Below, piece by piece: positions 56,816-64,000 of a stretch of 64,000 nucleotides of DNA (positions are counted from its first letter, which is position 1; the number at the start of each line of letters is the position of its first letter). Origin of the DNA: Planctomycetota bacterium. GTDB taxonomy: Bacteria > Planctomycetota > UBA1135 > GCA-002686595. The translations under genes were made by a program, and so were the position numbers. The notes beneath the pieces were generated by a model. It was not told the origin of the DNA, did no database searches, and saw only the letters and a list, made by a program, of their open reading frames with translations. Where the stretch lies: NCBI GenBank assembly GCA_020853575.1, contig JADYYP010000025.1, forward strand, positions 29,072 to 93,071. The letters run 5' to 3'.

Positions 56816-59432
56816 CCGTTGGCGTCGCGTCGAGGCGCTGTTCCACCGCGCCGTCGCGCTGGGCTTCCAGGAGCGCGCCGACTTGCTCGCGCGCGAGTGC
56901 GGTGCAGACTTCGAGCTGCGCGGCGAGGTCGAGGAGCTGTTGCGCGCGGACGGCGCCGGCGACGACGCCTTCACGCGTGTCGAAGCGCGCGCGCCTCGGC
57001 GCATCGCCGATCCGCGCGTGGGGAGCATGCTCGGCGTGTACCGCTTGACCGAGCGCATCGCGGCCGGCGGCATGGGTGTCGTGTACCGCGGCGAGCGCGC
57101 CGACGGGCTGTTCGAACAAGCTGTCGCGGTCAAGCTGATTCGCGCCGACTGCGCCACCGAGTGGATGTTGCGTCGCTTCGCCTTCGAGCGCCGCACGCTC
57201 GCCGCGCTGCAGCACCCCTCGATCGCGCGCTTGTACGACGGTGGCACGGCCGAGGACGGCTGTCCCTACTTCGTGATGGAGTTCGTGCGCGGCGAGCCGA
57301 TCGACCGCTACTGCGAGCGCGAACGCAGGTCCATCGAGCAGCGTGTGCGGCTGTTCATCGAGGTGTGTCGGGCCGTGCAGTTCGCGCACCAGAGCCTGGT
57401 GGTGCACTGCGACCTCAAGCCGGCCAACATCTTGATCGACGAACGCGGTGCGCCCCGCTTGCTCGACTTCGGCATCGCGCGTCTGCTCGAGGACCAGCCC
57501 GCCGCCGACGGCCCCGCACGAACCGGCACGCTCTCGCGCGTGCTGACGCCCGAGTACGCCAGTCCCGAGCAACTCGCGGGCGCCGCCGCGACCACGTCGA
57601 TCGACGTGTACTCGCTGGGCGTGGTGCTGTACGAGCTCCTGACCGGTCGTCGCCCGTTCTCTTCGGAGAGCCGCGCACCCGCGGAGTGGGAGCGCATCGT
57701 GCGCGAGCAAGTTCCGACGCGGCCGAGCACCCTCGTGCGCCGCCCGCCCGAGGGTCAGGACGTCGACGAGCTCGCCGGACGCATGCGCAGCACTCCCGCC
57801 GGACTGGAGCGCGCGTTGCGCGGCGATCTCGATCGCATCGTGCTCATGGCGTTGCGCAAGGAGCCCGAGCGGCGCTACGCCACGGTGCAGGATTTCGCCG
57901 ACGACCTGGAGCGCCACCTGGCCGGTCGCCCCGTGCGCGCGCGCGACAACTCGCTGGCCTACGTCTCGTCCAAGTTCGTGCGCCGCCATCGCGTGGCCGT
58001 CGCCGCCGGAGTCACCGCGCTCGCGGCGTTGGTGTTCGGCCTGGTGTCCGCGCGTCGCGGTGAGCGCATCGCGATGCGCGAAGCGGAACACGCGTGGATG
58101 GAAGCCGACTCGTTCCAGAGCGTTTCCGACTTCCTGATGGACGCCTTCCTGCCGGTGCAGCCGGCGCAGGATCAGGAGTGGCAGGAGCGTGCGCGCCAGC
58201 GCATCCGACAGCACGCCGAGCGCACGCGACGCCAGTACGCCGACGACGCGCACGGGCGCTCGAACATGCTCGAGGCGCTCGCGCGAGTCTGCTCGCGACT
58301 CGAGCTGTTCGACGACGCGCGAGCTCTGCTGGGTGAGACGCTCGAGATCCGCCGCGCGACGTTCGGCGAGCTGTCCCTGGAGACCGCGCGCTCCGAGCGC
58401 GCGCTCGGGCAGCTCGCGTACCAGCTCGGTGACTTCGAAGCCGCGCTCGACCTGCTCGAGGGCGTGCGAGCCGCGTATCAGTCCTCGGACACCAGCATGC
58501 ATGCCGACATCGCCGGCCTGGACAACGACATCGCGGCGTGTCTGCGCTCGCTCGGACGCCTGGACGACGCGGAGCTCCTGCACCGTTCCGCGCTGGAGCG
58601 GCGCCGCGCGGCGGAGGGCGACTCGCTGGGCGTCGCGGAGAGCTTGAACAACCTGGCCGGCGTGCACGCCGATCTGGCGCAGTTCGACGCGGCGATCGCG
58701 GAGCTGCGCGAGGCCCACGCGCTGCGCTCCGAGATCCTCGGCGCGGGGCACCTGCTCACGGTCCAGACGTTGTCGAACCTGGCGATCACGCTCTGGCGCG
58801 CCGGAGAACGCGACCAGGCCCTCGCGGAGCTGGAGGGCGCCGAGACTGGCTACCGCGAGTTGGGTGGGGACGGCGAGCGCGAGTTGGGGCTGGCGTTGGC
58901 GAGCCACGGATCGATGCTGATCGAGATGCGCGAGCTAGCGGCCGCCGCCGAGAAGCTCGCGGCCGCGCGCGAATTGCTCGTGCGGCGCATGGGGCCCGAC
59001 CACCCGTCGGTTGCGAACACGCTGACGATCTTGGCGACGCTCGAGCAGGCGCGCGGACGTGCGGACGACGCCCTGTCCCTGTGGGAGGAAGCGCTGCGCA
59101 TTCGCCGCCTCGGGCCCGGGACGCCGCGCGAGCTAGCGGCGGTGCTCTACGGGCTCGGAACCTGCCTGGCCGAGCAACGCCGACCCGCGGACGCGGCCGT
59201 GGTTCTGGCCGAAGCGCTCGAAGTGCACCGCGCGCACGAGCTGGGCGACGCCGCGGGCGAGGGACGCTGCGAGTATCGGCTGGGCTCGTGCCTGTCGCGC
59301 ACGGAGCGCCGCGCCGAGGCCCGCGCGCACTTGCTCGAGGCCGTGCGCCTGCTCGAGAGCGCCACCGACGTGTCGGACAGCGAGCGCGCCTACGTGCAGG
59401 AGCAACTGCGCACCTTCGACGCGCGCAAGTGA
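56805..59432 (+). CDS. membrane Ser/Thr protein kinase with TPR repeats
   Basis: An 875-residue protein. Kinase domain about 75-355: glycine loop AAGGMGVVYRG, VAVK lysine 110, VVHCDLKPANIL catalytic loop (Cys in place of the HRD Arg), LLDFGIAR and YASPEQL. A short juxtamembrane region is followed by a TM helix (about 393-415, VAVAAGVTALAALVFGLVSA). The C-terminal, presumably extracytoplasmic, part has about 10 TPR-like repeats (SLNNLAGVHADLAQFDAAIA, TLSNLAITLWRAGERDQALA). All catalytic residues except the HRD Arg are present. GTG at 56805 overlaps the sigma gene. This is the PknB-like Hanks kinase/TPR layout typical of planctomycete ECF pairs. Confidence 0.9.
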   Translation: MDTDRWRRVEALFHRAVALGFQERADLLARECGADFELRGEVEELLRADGAGDDAFTRVEARAPRRIADPRVGSMLGVYRLTERIAAGGMGVVYRGERADGLFEQAVAVKLIRADCATEWMLRRFAFERRTLAALQHPSIARLYDGGTAEDGCPYFVMEFVRGEPIDRYCERERRSIEQRVRLFIEVCRAVQFAHQSLVVHCDLKPANILIDERGAPRLLDFGIARLLEDQPAADGPARTGTLSRVLTPEYASPEQLAGAAATTSIDVYSLGVVLYELLTGRRPFSSESRAPAEWERIVREQVPTRPSTLVRRPPEGQDVDELAGRMRSTPAGLERALRGDLDRIVLMALRKEPERRYATVQDFADDLERHLAGRPVRARDNSLAYVSSKFVRRHRVAVAAGVTALAALVFGLVSARRGERIAMREAEHAWMEADSFQSVSDFLMDAFLPVQPAQDQEWQERARQRIRQHAERTRRQYADDAHGRSNMLEALARVCSRLELFDDARALLGETLEIRRATFGELSLETARSERALGQLAYQLGDFEAALDLLEGVRAAYQSSDTSMHADIAGLDNDIAACLRSLGRLDDAELLHRSALERRRAAEGDSLGVAESLNNLAGVHADLAQFDAAIAELREAHALRSEILGAGHLLTVQTLSNLAITLWRAGERDQALAELEGAETGYRELGGDGERELGLALASHGSMLIEMRELAAAAEKLAAARELLVRRMGPDHPSVANTLTILATLEQARGRADDALSLWEEALRIRRLGPGTPRELAAVLYGLGTCLAEQRRPADAAVVLAEALEVHRAHELGDAAGEGRCEYRLGSCLSRTERRAEARAHLLEAVRLLESATDVSDSERAYVQEQLRTFDARK

Positions 59433-59551
59433 GCGGCAGGGGCTCGAGCCAAGGGACCGCGGCGAGCGCGCGGTCGAAGCGCGGAATCGAACGCGCGCTC
59501 CGCCTGGGTAGCGGTGGGCCTGGTACGCTCGCCAGCCCGAGGTACACGACG

Positions 59552-60955
59552 GTGGAATCCAATTTCGTCTCGCGGCGCACGCGACGCGCCTTCCTCCGCG
59601 ATGGCAGCGTTGGATTCGGCAGTCTCGCGCTCGCGGGACTCGCGCGTGGCTTCGGGCTGGCGTCCGAGAATCCGCTGGCCGCGCGTTCGCCGCATTTCGC
59701 TCCGCGCGCAAAACGCGTGATCTTCCTGTTCATGCACGGCGGCCCGAGCCAGATCGACACCTTCGACTACAAGCCGCTGCTGGAGCGCGACGACGGCAAG
59801 CCCTTGCCCTTCGAGAAGCCGCGCATCCAGTTCGCGCAGACCGGCAACCTGATGAAGTCTCCCTGGAAATTCCGCCAGTACGGCGAGAGTGGCCAGTGGG
59901 TCAGCGAGCTCTTTCCACACGTGGCCGAGCACGTCGACGAGCTGTGCTTCATCAAGTCGCTGCACGGCACGAACGAGGCCCACGGCGGCGCGCTGCTTGC
60001 GCTGCACACCGGTTCCGCGACCTTCGTGCGGCCGAGCATGGGCTCGTGGGTGCTGTATGGCCTGGGAAGCGAGAACGAGAACCTGCCGGGCTTCATCAGC
60101 ATCTGTCCGACGCTCGGCCACGGCGGCGTCAACAACTGGTCGAGCGCGTTCCTGCCGGGCATCTACCAAGGCGCGCCGATCGGCAACGCCAGCGTGCCCG
60201 CGAAGCAGGCGGGATTCGCGCATCTGACGAACCAAGAGATCGACCCGCGCTTGCAGCGTGAGCAGCTCGACCTGTTGCGCGAGATCAACTCCGAGCATGC
60301 CGAGCGGCGCGCGGCGGACGCGGCGCTCGAGGCGCGCATCGCGTCCTACGAGCTGGCCTTCCGCATGCAGACCGAAGCGCCCGGCGTGATGGACTCGAGC
60401 GGCGAGTCGCCCGAGACGCTCAAGCTCTACGGCATCGACGACCCGACGACCGAGAACTTCGGGCGCCAGTGCTTGCTGGCGCGGCGCTTCGCCGAGGCCG
60501 GAGTGCGCTTCGTGCAGTGCTCGCACAGCTACAAGTGGGACCAGCACGAGAAACTGCGCGAGCTGCACACCAGCAATGCGCGCGAGGTCGATCGGCCGAT
60601 CGCGGCGCTGCTGACCGACTTGAAAGCGCGCGGGCTGCTCGACGACACGCTGGTGATCTGGGCCGGTGAGTTCGGGCGCACGCCGACGGTGCAAGGCTCC
60701 GACGGCCGCGATCACAATCCCCACGGGTTCACGGTGTGGCTCGCAGGTGGCGGCACGAAACGCGGGTTCAGTTACGGCGAGACCGACGACTACGGGTTCT
60801 ACGCGGCGCGCGACCGCGTGCACGTCCACGACTTCCACGCCACGTTGCTCGCGCTGCTCGGGCTCGACCACGAGCGGCTCACGTATCGCTACGCCGGACG
60901 GGATTTCCGCCTGACCGACGTCGCGGGACACGTGGTCGAACCGATCTTCGCTTGA
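59552..60955 (+). CDS. Tat-exported DUF1501 protein
   Basis: A 467-residue protein with a twin-arginine signal (RRTRRAFLRDG, then a hydrophobic stretch). The DUF1501 sulfatase-like fold follows: KRVIFLFMHGGPSQIDTFDY near residue 50, LHGTNEAHGGALLALHTG, WAGEFGRTPTVQGSDGRDHN and DFHATLLALLGLDHERLTYR. DUF1501 proteins belong to the alkaline-phosphatase superfamily and almost always partner a PSCyt1/DUF1553 protein; the likely partner is at 48739-52080, 7.5 kb away. Start GTG at 59552 precedes the Tat signal and has GAGG upstream at loose spacing. The substrate is unknown; a role in processing sulfated or phosphorylated polymers has been suggested for the family. Confidence 0.9.
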   Translation: MESNFVSRRTRRAFLRDGSVGFGSLALAGLARGFGLASENPLAARSPHFAPRAKRVIFLFMHGGPSQIDTFDYKPLLERDDGKPLPFEKPRIQFAQTGNLMKSPWKFRQYGESGQWVSELFPHVAEHVDELCFIKSLHGTNEAHGGALLALHTGSATFVRPSMGSWVLYGLGSENENLPGFISICPTLGHGGVNNWSSAFLPGIYQGAPIGNASVPAKQAGFAHLTNQEIDPRLQREQLDLLREINSEHAERRAADAALEARIASYELAFRMQTEAPGVMDSSGESPETLKLYGIDDPTTENFGRQCLLARRFAEAGVRFVQCSHSYKWDQHEKLRELHTSNAREVDRPIAALLTDLKARGLLDDTLVIWAGEFGRTPTVQGSDGRDHNPHGFTVWLAGGGTKRGFSYGETDDYGFYAARDRVHVHDFHATLLALLGLDHERLTYRYAGRDFRLTDVAGHVVEPIFA

Positions 60956-61029
60956 GGCCGGAGCGGCGCCGTGCTTGGGCGCGCGAGTCGTTCCAGCCGA
61001 TAGAGGCCGCACCCTCGGGAGCCCACGCC

Positions 61030-62028
61030 ATGCAGAACCTCGCAATGCAAACGTCCTCGCGCTCGCTGCGCGGCGGCATCGACCTCGGCGGCACGAAGAT
61101 CCAAGCGGTGATCGTCGACGCCGAGTCGCGCGTGTTGGGCGCCGCTCGAAGGCCGACGCCCACCGTCGGCGGGCCACGCGATGTCGTGCGCGAGCTCGCG
61201 GCCACGCTGCGCGATGCGACGCGCGAGGCCGGGGTCGAGCTCACACGGCTCGAGCGCGTCGGCGTCGGCACTCCGGGTGCGGTCGACGGTCGACGCGGCA
61301 CGGTCGCGAACGCGCGCAATTTGCCGGGGTTCGAGGGCGCGGTGCCGCTCGTGTCGCTGCTCGAGGGCGAGATCGGCGCGCATGTCTTCCTGGGCAACGA
61401 CGTCGGTGTCGCGCTCGACGCCGAGGCGCGCCTGGGCGCGGGCAAGGACGTGGGCTCGTTCGTCGGCGCATGGTGGGGCACCGGCATCGGTGGCGGCGTG
61501 ATCCTGCGCGGCGAACGCTGGCTCGGGCGCGGCGCGGCGGGCGAGATCGGTCACACCGTGGTCAAGCGCAACGGCGCGCGCTGCCCCTGCGGTCGGCGCG
61601 GCTGTCTCGAGGCCTATGCCGGCCGGCGTGCGATGGAGCTGCGCGCGCGCAAGCTCGTCGAGCGCGGTGAGAAGACGCTGCTCTTCGAGTTGATGGAGAA
61701 GAAGGGCCTCGAGCGCCTGACCAGCGGAGTGTGGGCCAAGGCGCTGGAGAAGCAGGACGAGCTCGCGACGCGGCTCGTCGAGCGCGCCGTGTGCGCGCTG
61801 GCCGCGGCGCTGGCCTCGAGCGTCAACCTACTCGATGTCGAGGCGGTGGTGATCGGCGGTGGGCTGGGCTCACGCCTCGGCGAGCCCTACGCCGCGCGCA
61901 TCGCCGAGCGCATGCAGCCGCACCTCTTCCGCCCCGACGCGCCGCCGCCCGTGCGCATCGCCGCGCTGGGCGATCTGGCCGGAGCGATCGGCGCGAGCCT
62001 GCTCGGCGAGCGCGTCGCCGAAGTCTGA
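61030..62028 (+). CDS. ROK-family sugar kinase (glucokinase-like)
   Basis: A 332-residue ROK protein. The phosphate-binding DLGGTK is at 18-23. The ROK signature (GNDVGVALDAEARLGAG, TGIGGGVILRG, GEIGHTVV) follows, and the zinc-binding CPCGRRGCLE is at about 184-193. There is no N-terminal HTH, so it is a kinase, not a repressor. It would phosphorylate glucose or a related hexose with ATP in the cytosol. GGGAG lies before the ATG at 61030. The PPOX gene follows 56 bp downstream on the same strand. Length is slightly above the usual about 310. Confidence 0.9.
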   Translation: MQNLAMQTSSRSLRGGIDLGGTKIQAVIVDAESRVLGAARRPTPTVGGPRDVVRELAATLRDATREAGVELTRLERVGVGTPGAVDGRRGTVANARNLPGFEGAVPLVSLLEGEIGAHVFLGNDVGVALDAEARLGAGKDVGSFVGAWWGTGIGGGVILRGERWLGRGAAGEIGHTVVKRNGARCPCGRRGCLEAYAGRRAMELRARKLVERGEKTLLFELMEKKGLERLTSGVWAKALEKQDELATRLVERAVCALAAALASSVNLLDVEAVVIGGGLGSRLGEPYAARIAERMQPHLFRPDAPPPVRIAALGDLAGAIGASLLGERVAEV

Positions 62029-62071
62029 CGTTCCGCGGCGCGCGCGAGCCGCATTGCCGGAGTCGCATTGC

Positions 62072-62077
62072 TAGAGT
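62072..62077 (+). promoter_or_regulatory. -10-like TAGAGT, possible leaderless start
   Basis: TAGAGT ends 7 nt before the ATG at 62085, with no ribosome binding site between them. Confidence 0.45.
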
Positions 62078-62084
62078 CGCGCCC

Positions 62085-62636
62085 ATGGGCAAGCTCTACG
62101 AGTGCATCGACGAGCGCATGGCCACGTGGCTGCGCGCGCAGCACATGTTTTTCGTCGCGACCGCGCCGCTCGCGCGCGAAGGCCACGTCAACCTCTCGCC
62201 CAAGGGGCTCGACAGTTTCACGCTCCTCGGCGCGCGTGAGGTCGCGTACCTCGACCTGACGGGCAGTGGCGCCGAGACCCTCGCGCACGTGCGCGAGAAC
62301 GGCCGCATCACGCTGATGTTCTGCGCCTTCGAGGGAGCGCCGAAGATCGTGCGCTTGTATGGCCAAGGCCGCGTCGTCGAGCCGAGCGCGCCCGAGTTCG
62401 CGAGCTTGCGCGCACGATTCCCGCTCACCGGTCCGGCGCGCTCGATCGTGGTCGTCGCGCTCGAGCGCATCGCCGATTCCTGCGGCTACGGCGTGCCCGA
62501 GCTGCGCTTCGTCTCCGAGCGCACCAAGCTCGTCGACTGGGCCCGCCGCGAGGGCGACTCCGGCGTGCGCGACTACCAACGCCTCCACAACCTGACGAGC
62601 ATCGACGGCCTGCCGGCGCTGCAGATCCCGAAGTGA
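62085..62636 (+). CDS. pyridoxamine 5'-phosphate oxidase-fold protein
   Basis: A 183-residue protein of the PPOX/flavin-reductase-like split-barrel family. Markers are FFVATAPLAREGHVNLSPKG, VAYLDLTGSGAETLAHVREN and GRITLMFCAFEGAPKIVRLY. Such proteins bind FMN, F420 or biliverdin; the exact cofactor is not shown. The gene starts at ATG 62085, just after TAGAGT, with no ribosome binding site. It is the last gene of normal base composition before the lower-GC region. A hairpin follows its stop. Confidence 0.85.
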   Translation: MGKLYECIDERMATWLRAQHMFFVATAPLAREGHVNLSPKGLDSFTLLGAREVAYLDLTGSGAETLAHVRENGRITLMFCAFEGAPKIVRLYGQGRVVEPSAPEFASLRARFPLTGPARSIVVVALERIADSCGYGVPELRFVSERTKLVDWARREGDSGVRDYQRLHNLTSIDGLPALQIPK

Positions 62637-62637
62637 C

Positions 62638-62666
62638 TTGAGGGGGCGGACGGGAGAGCCCCTCAA
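62638..62666 (+). terminator. hairpin after PPOX gene
   Basis: TTGAGGGG (62638-62645) pairs with CCCCTCAA (62659-62666) around a 13-nt loop, immediately after the stop at 62636. No T-run follows. Confidence 0.45.
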
Positions 62667-62771
62667 AGTGCGAACTAGTCGAGCGTTGCGCGGACTTGGT
62701 GGAGCTGGAGGAGTCGGACGTCGCGTGCGGGAGGCCGCTCGACTGGTTCCGGTCCCGGAGTGCGTGAAGGC

Positions 62772-63686
62772 TCACATGGCGGGCGGTTTGCCCGGCACCG
62801 GTTCGAAGTCATCTGGTCGAGCTAGATGATCCACCTCCAGAATCCCGCGCTGGATCTCATCGAAATAGCTCTCTAGCGACTTGGCCAGCGGCGAGTTGTC
62901 GAGGATGAACCCGATATAAGCGCGCAACGTGTCGAGCAACAGAAGCGCGGGGCCAAGCAAGTGGTTCGAGTGGGGTACCGACTCGACGTTGTCGCGCAGT
63001 CCGAATGACCCGTCCGGCTCCCTGTCAATGTAGTGGAAGAGCAGGTCCGACCACGTTCCATGGACCGCGTGTGAGCCGATTCGCTGGACGCTGACATACA
63101 GGGTGTCGTGGTAGCCAAGATCGCGGCAGATATCGTAGAGGCTTGGAAGCTGCTTCGCTGCCACAGCATCCGCCTCCGACACACCAGCTTTGACCATGAC
63201 CCGCTCGACGGAGCGAAGCATTCGTTCCTCAATCACCCACGGCGGCCCTCCACGCTCGGCGACGTTGGCATTGATCAGGTCGCGTAGCTTGAGGTCAGTT
63301 CGCACGGCATCGCCCACGAAACGCAAGAAACTCTCAGGGTCGCCTCGTCGGGCGAGCCACTGCGCCTTCAATGCCGACTCCGAGATACACCGTGCGAGGA
63401 GCGCAACCGTCTCGCCGCACTTTCGATCATGGGCCAACTTCACCGTAGAGAGCATCAGCCGGGCACAGCGATTGAGCAGCCCACGGAGTATTCCGAGGTG
63501 GACGCCATACCGATTCACGTGGCCGGGCTGGTTGATCGAGATGCTCGCCATGTCAAGAGCGACGAGGGCAACGTGCTTGTACCACTCGAACATGAGCGGC
63601 ATCGCATTGCCCTGCTCACGGCACCGCTGCACGAGGTAGGGATCGAATTGCGGGAGCGATCGGAAGCGCTTGAACTCAGGTTCCAT
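62772..63686 (-). CDS. uncharacterised protein, DUF5677-like
   Basis: A 304-residue protein, mostly alpha-helical, with the segment ALLARCISESALKAQWLA and later VSVQRIGSHAVHGTWSDLLFH. The pattern recalls DUF5677, a family of unknown function often found in mobile or defence regions; I hold this loosely. Its base composition is visibly lower in GC than all other genes in the window, and its codon third positions are more mixed, so it was probably acquired. ATG at 63686 was chosen; the frame remains open upstream to an ATG at 63815, but the extra residues are Arg/Ser/Cys-rich and unlikely. It lies next to a tRNA gene. Confidence 0.6.
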   Translation of the reverse strand: MEPEFKRFRSLPQFDPYLVQRCREQGNAMPLMFEWYKHVALVALDMASISINQPGHVNRYGVHLGILRGLLNRCARLMLSTVKLAHDRKCGETVALLARCISESALKAQWLARRGDPESFLRFVGDAVRTDLKLRDLINANVAERGGPPWVIEERMLRSVERVMVKAGVSEADAVAAKQLPSLYDICRDLGYHDTLYVSVQRIGSHAVHGTWSDLLFHYIDREPDGSFGLRDNVESVPHSNHLLGPALLLLDTLRAYIGFILDNSPLAKSLESYFDEIQRGILEVDHLARPDDFEPVPGKPPAM

Positions 63687-63955
63687 GTCGATGCTATTCG
63701 GCTTTGAGCCGGGAGCGACGCTGCGGCGCCTCCGGCAGACGTTCAACTCGCGACTCGAACATCCACATGATTTTCTCGACGTGCTCAGCCTCCTGTCGAG
63801 GTCCAACTGATCCATGGCGACTCCGGCCGGGCGACTCAGTGAGCTGAATGGTCGCGCTTGGGTAGACAGGGCGGACGTCGTGAACTGACGATGAGGCCGG
63901 TCAGCGCGATACTCGAATTATCGACTCGGCGCGTAGGTCGCAATTCACTTGCAGG
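63687..63955. other. non-coding gap between DUF5677-like gene and tRNA
   Basis: About 270 bp without a credible gene. It contains the upstream region of the DUF5677-like gene. No integrase gene or repeat of the tRNA 3' end was seen inside the window. Confidence 0.4.
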
Positions 63956-64000
63956 TGGTGCGCCCGGCGGGAATTGAACCTGCGACCTGTCGGTTAGGAA
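63956..64000 (-). tRNA. tRNA-Arg (CCU), 3' part only
   Basis: On the minus strand the last 45 nt fit a tRNA 3' half. The anticodon loop TTCCTAA has anticodon CCT at 63996-63998. Then come a 5-nt variable loop AGGTC, a T-arm with TTCAATT loop, the acceptor strand CGGGCGC, discriminator A and encoded CCA (63956-63958). The 5' half is beyond the window. One T-stem pair (A-C) is mismatched. Confidence 0.88.

Noticed and set aside
63687..63815. N-terminal extension of the DUF5677-like protein to ATG 63815
   Set aside because: The added 43 residues are Arg/Ser/Cys-rich and look like non-coding translation.

Overview
The window is GC-rich (roughly 70 % by eye) and looks like a chromosome segment of a planctomycete-type bacterium. 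The main evidence is a very large PSCyt1/DUF1549/DUF1553 protein with CxxCH haem sites, a Tat-exported DUF1501 protein, a planctomycete-type ECF sigma factor translationally coupled to a membrane Ser/Thr kinase with TPRs, and many secreted beta-propeller or beta-helix proteins. I cannot name the species. Long open frames opposite real genes are common because of the base composition, and I have left them out.

Layout. 1-8.7 kb: the 3' part of a SNF2 helicase, a GH63-type glycosidase, an ECF sigma/anti-sigma pair, a secreted YHS protein, an RRM RNA-binding protein and an HI0933-family flavoprotein. 8.8-12 kb: a secreted choice-of-anchor-L protein and a secreted metalloprotease-like protein that has lost its catalytic Glu. 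12.1-18.5 kb: a pstS-pstC-pstA-pstB phosphate importer whose two permeases carry very large extra domains. 18.6-23.5 kb: two secreted proteins flanking an ECF sigma factor and a thioredoxin-fold protein. 23.8-31.1 kb: metabolic genes (saccharopine-dehydrogenase family, aromatic amino acid decarboxylase, epimerase), two convergent radical SAM enzymes and a DUF1858-rhodanese protein. 31.2-31.4 kb: a compact multi-hairpin RNA candidate. 31.5-37.1 kb: an orphan pseudopilin and a 1641-residue kinase-like/TPR/GAF/sigma-54-AAA/Fis regulator. 37.3-49 kb: secreted proteins, a lipoprotein, an oligopeptide-binding protein and an MntP exporter. 48.7-61 kb: the PSCyt1/DUF1553 gene and the DUF1501 gene, which usually sit together, here separated by two secreted proteins and an ECF/kinase pair. 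61-62.6 kb: a ROK kinase and a PPOX-fold protein. 62.7-64 kb: a lower-GC gene beside a tRNA-Arg(CCU) that runs off the window, probably the edge of an island.

Two things stand out. First, at 31242-about 31425 there is an apparent stand-alone RNA with five successive hairpins, all with CUGCC in the apical loop, a terminator hairpin at the end and a -10-like box exactly placed to start it. Second, at least six (probably seven) secreted proteins with unrelated N-terminal folds end in the same cysteine-containing module of about 130-140 residues (Tyr-Cys ... Gly-Cys ... Cys ... Cys ... aromatic-Arg-Asp). It looks like a shared C-terminal sorting, anchoring or cell-surface domain. A third pattern is a set of start codons with TANNNT placed 6-9 nt upstream and no ribosome binding site, suggesting leaderless transcripts.
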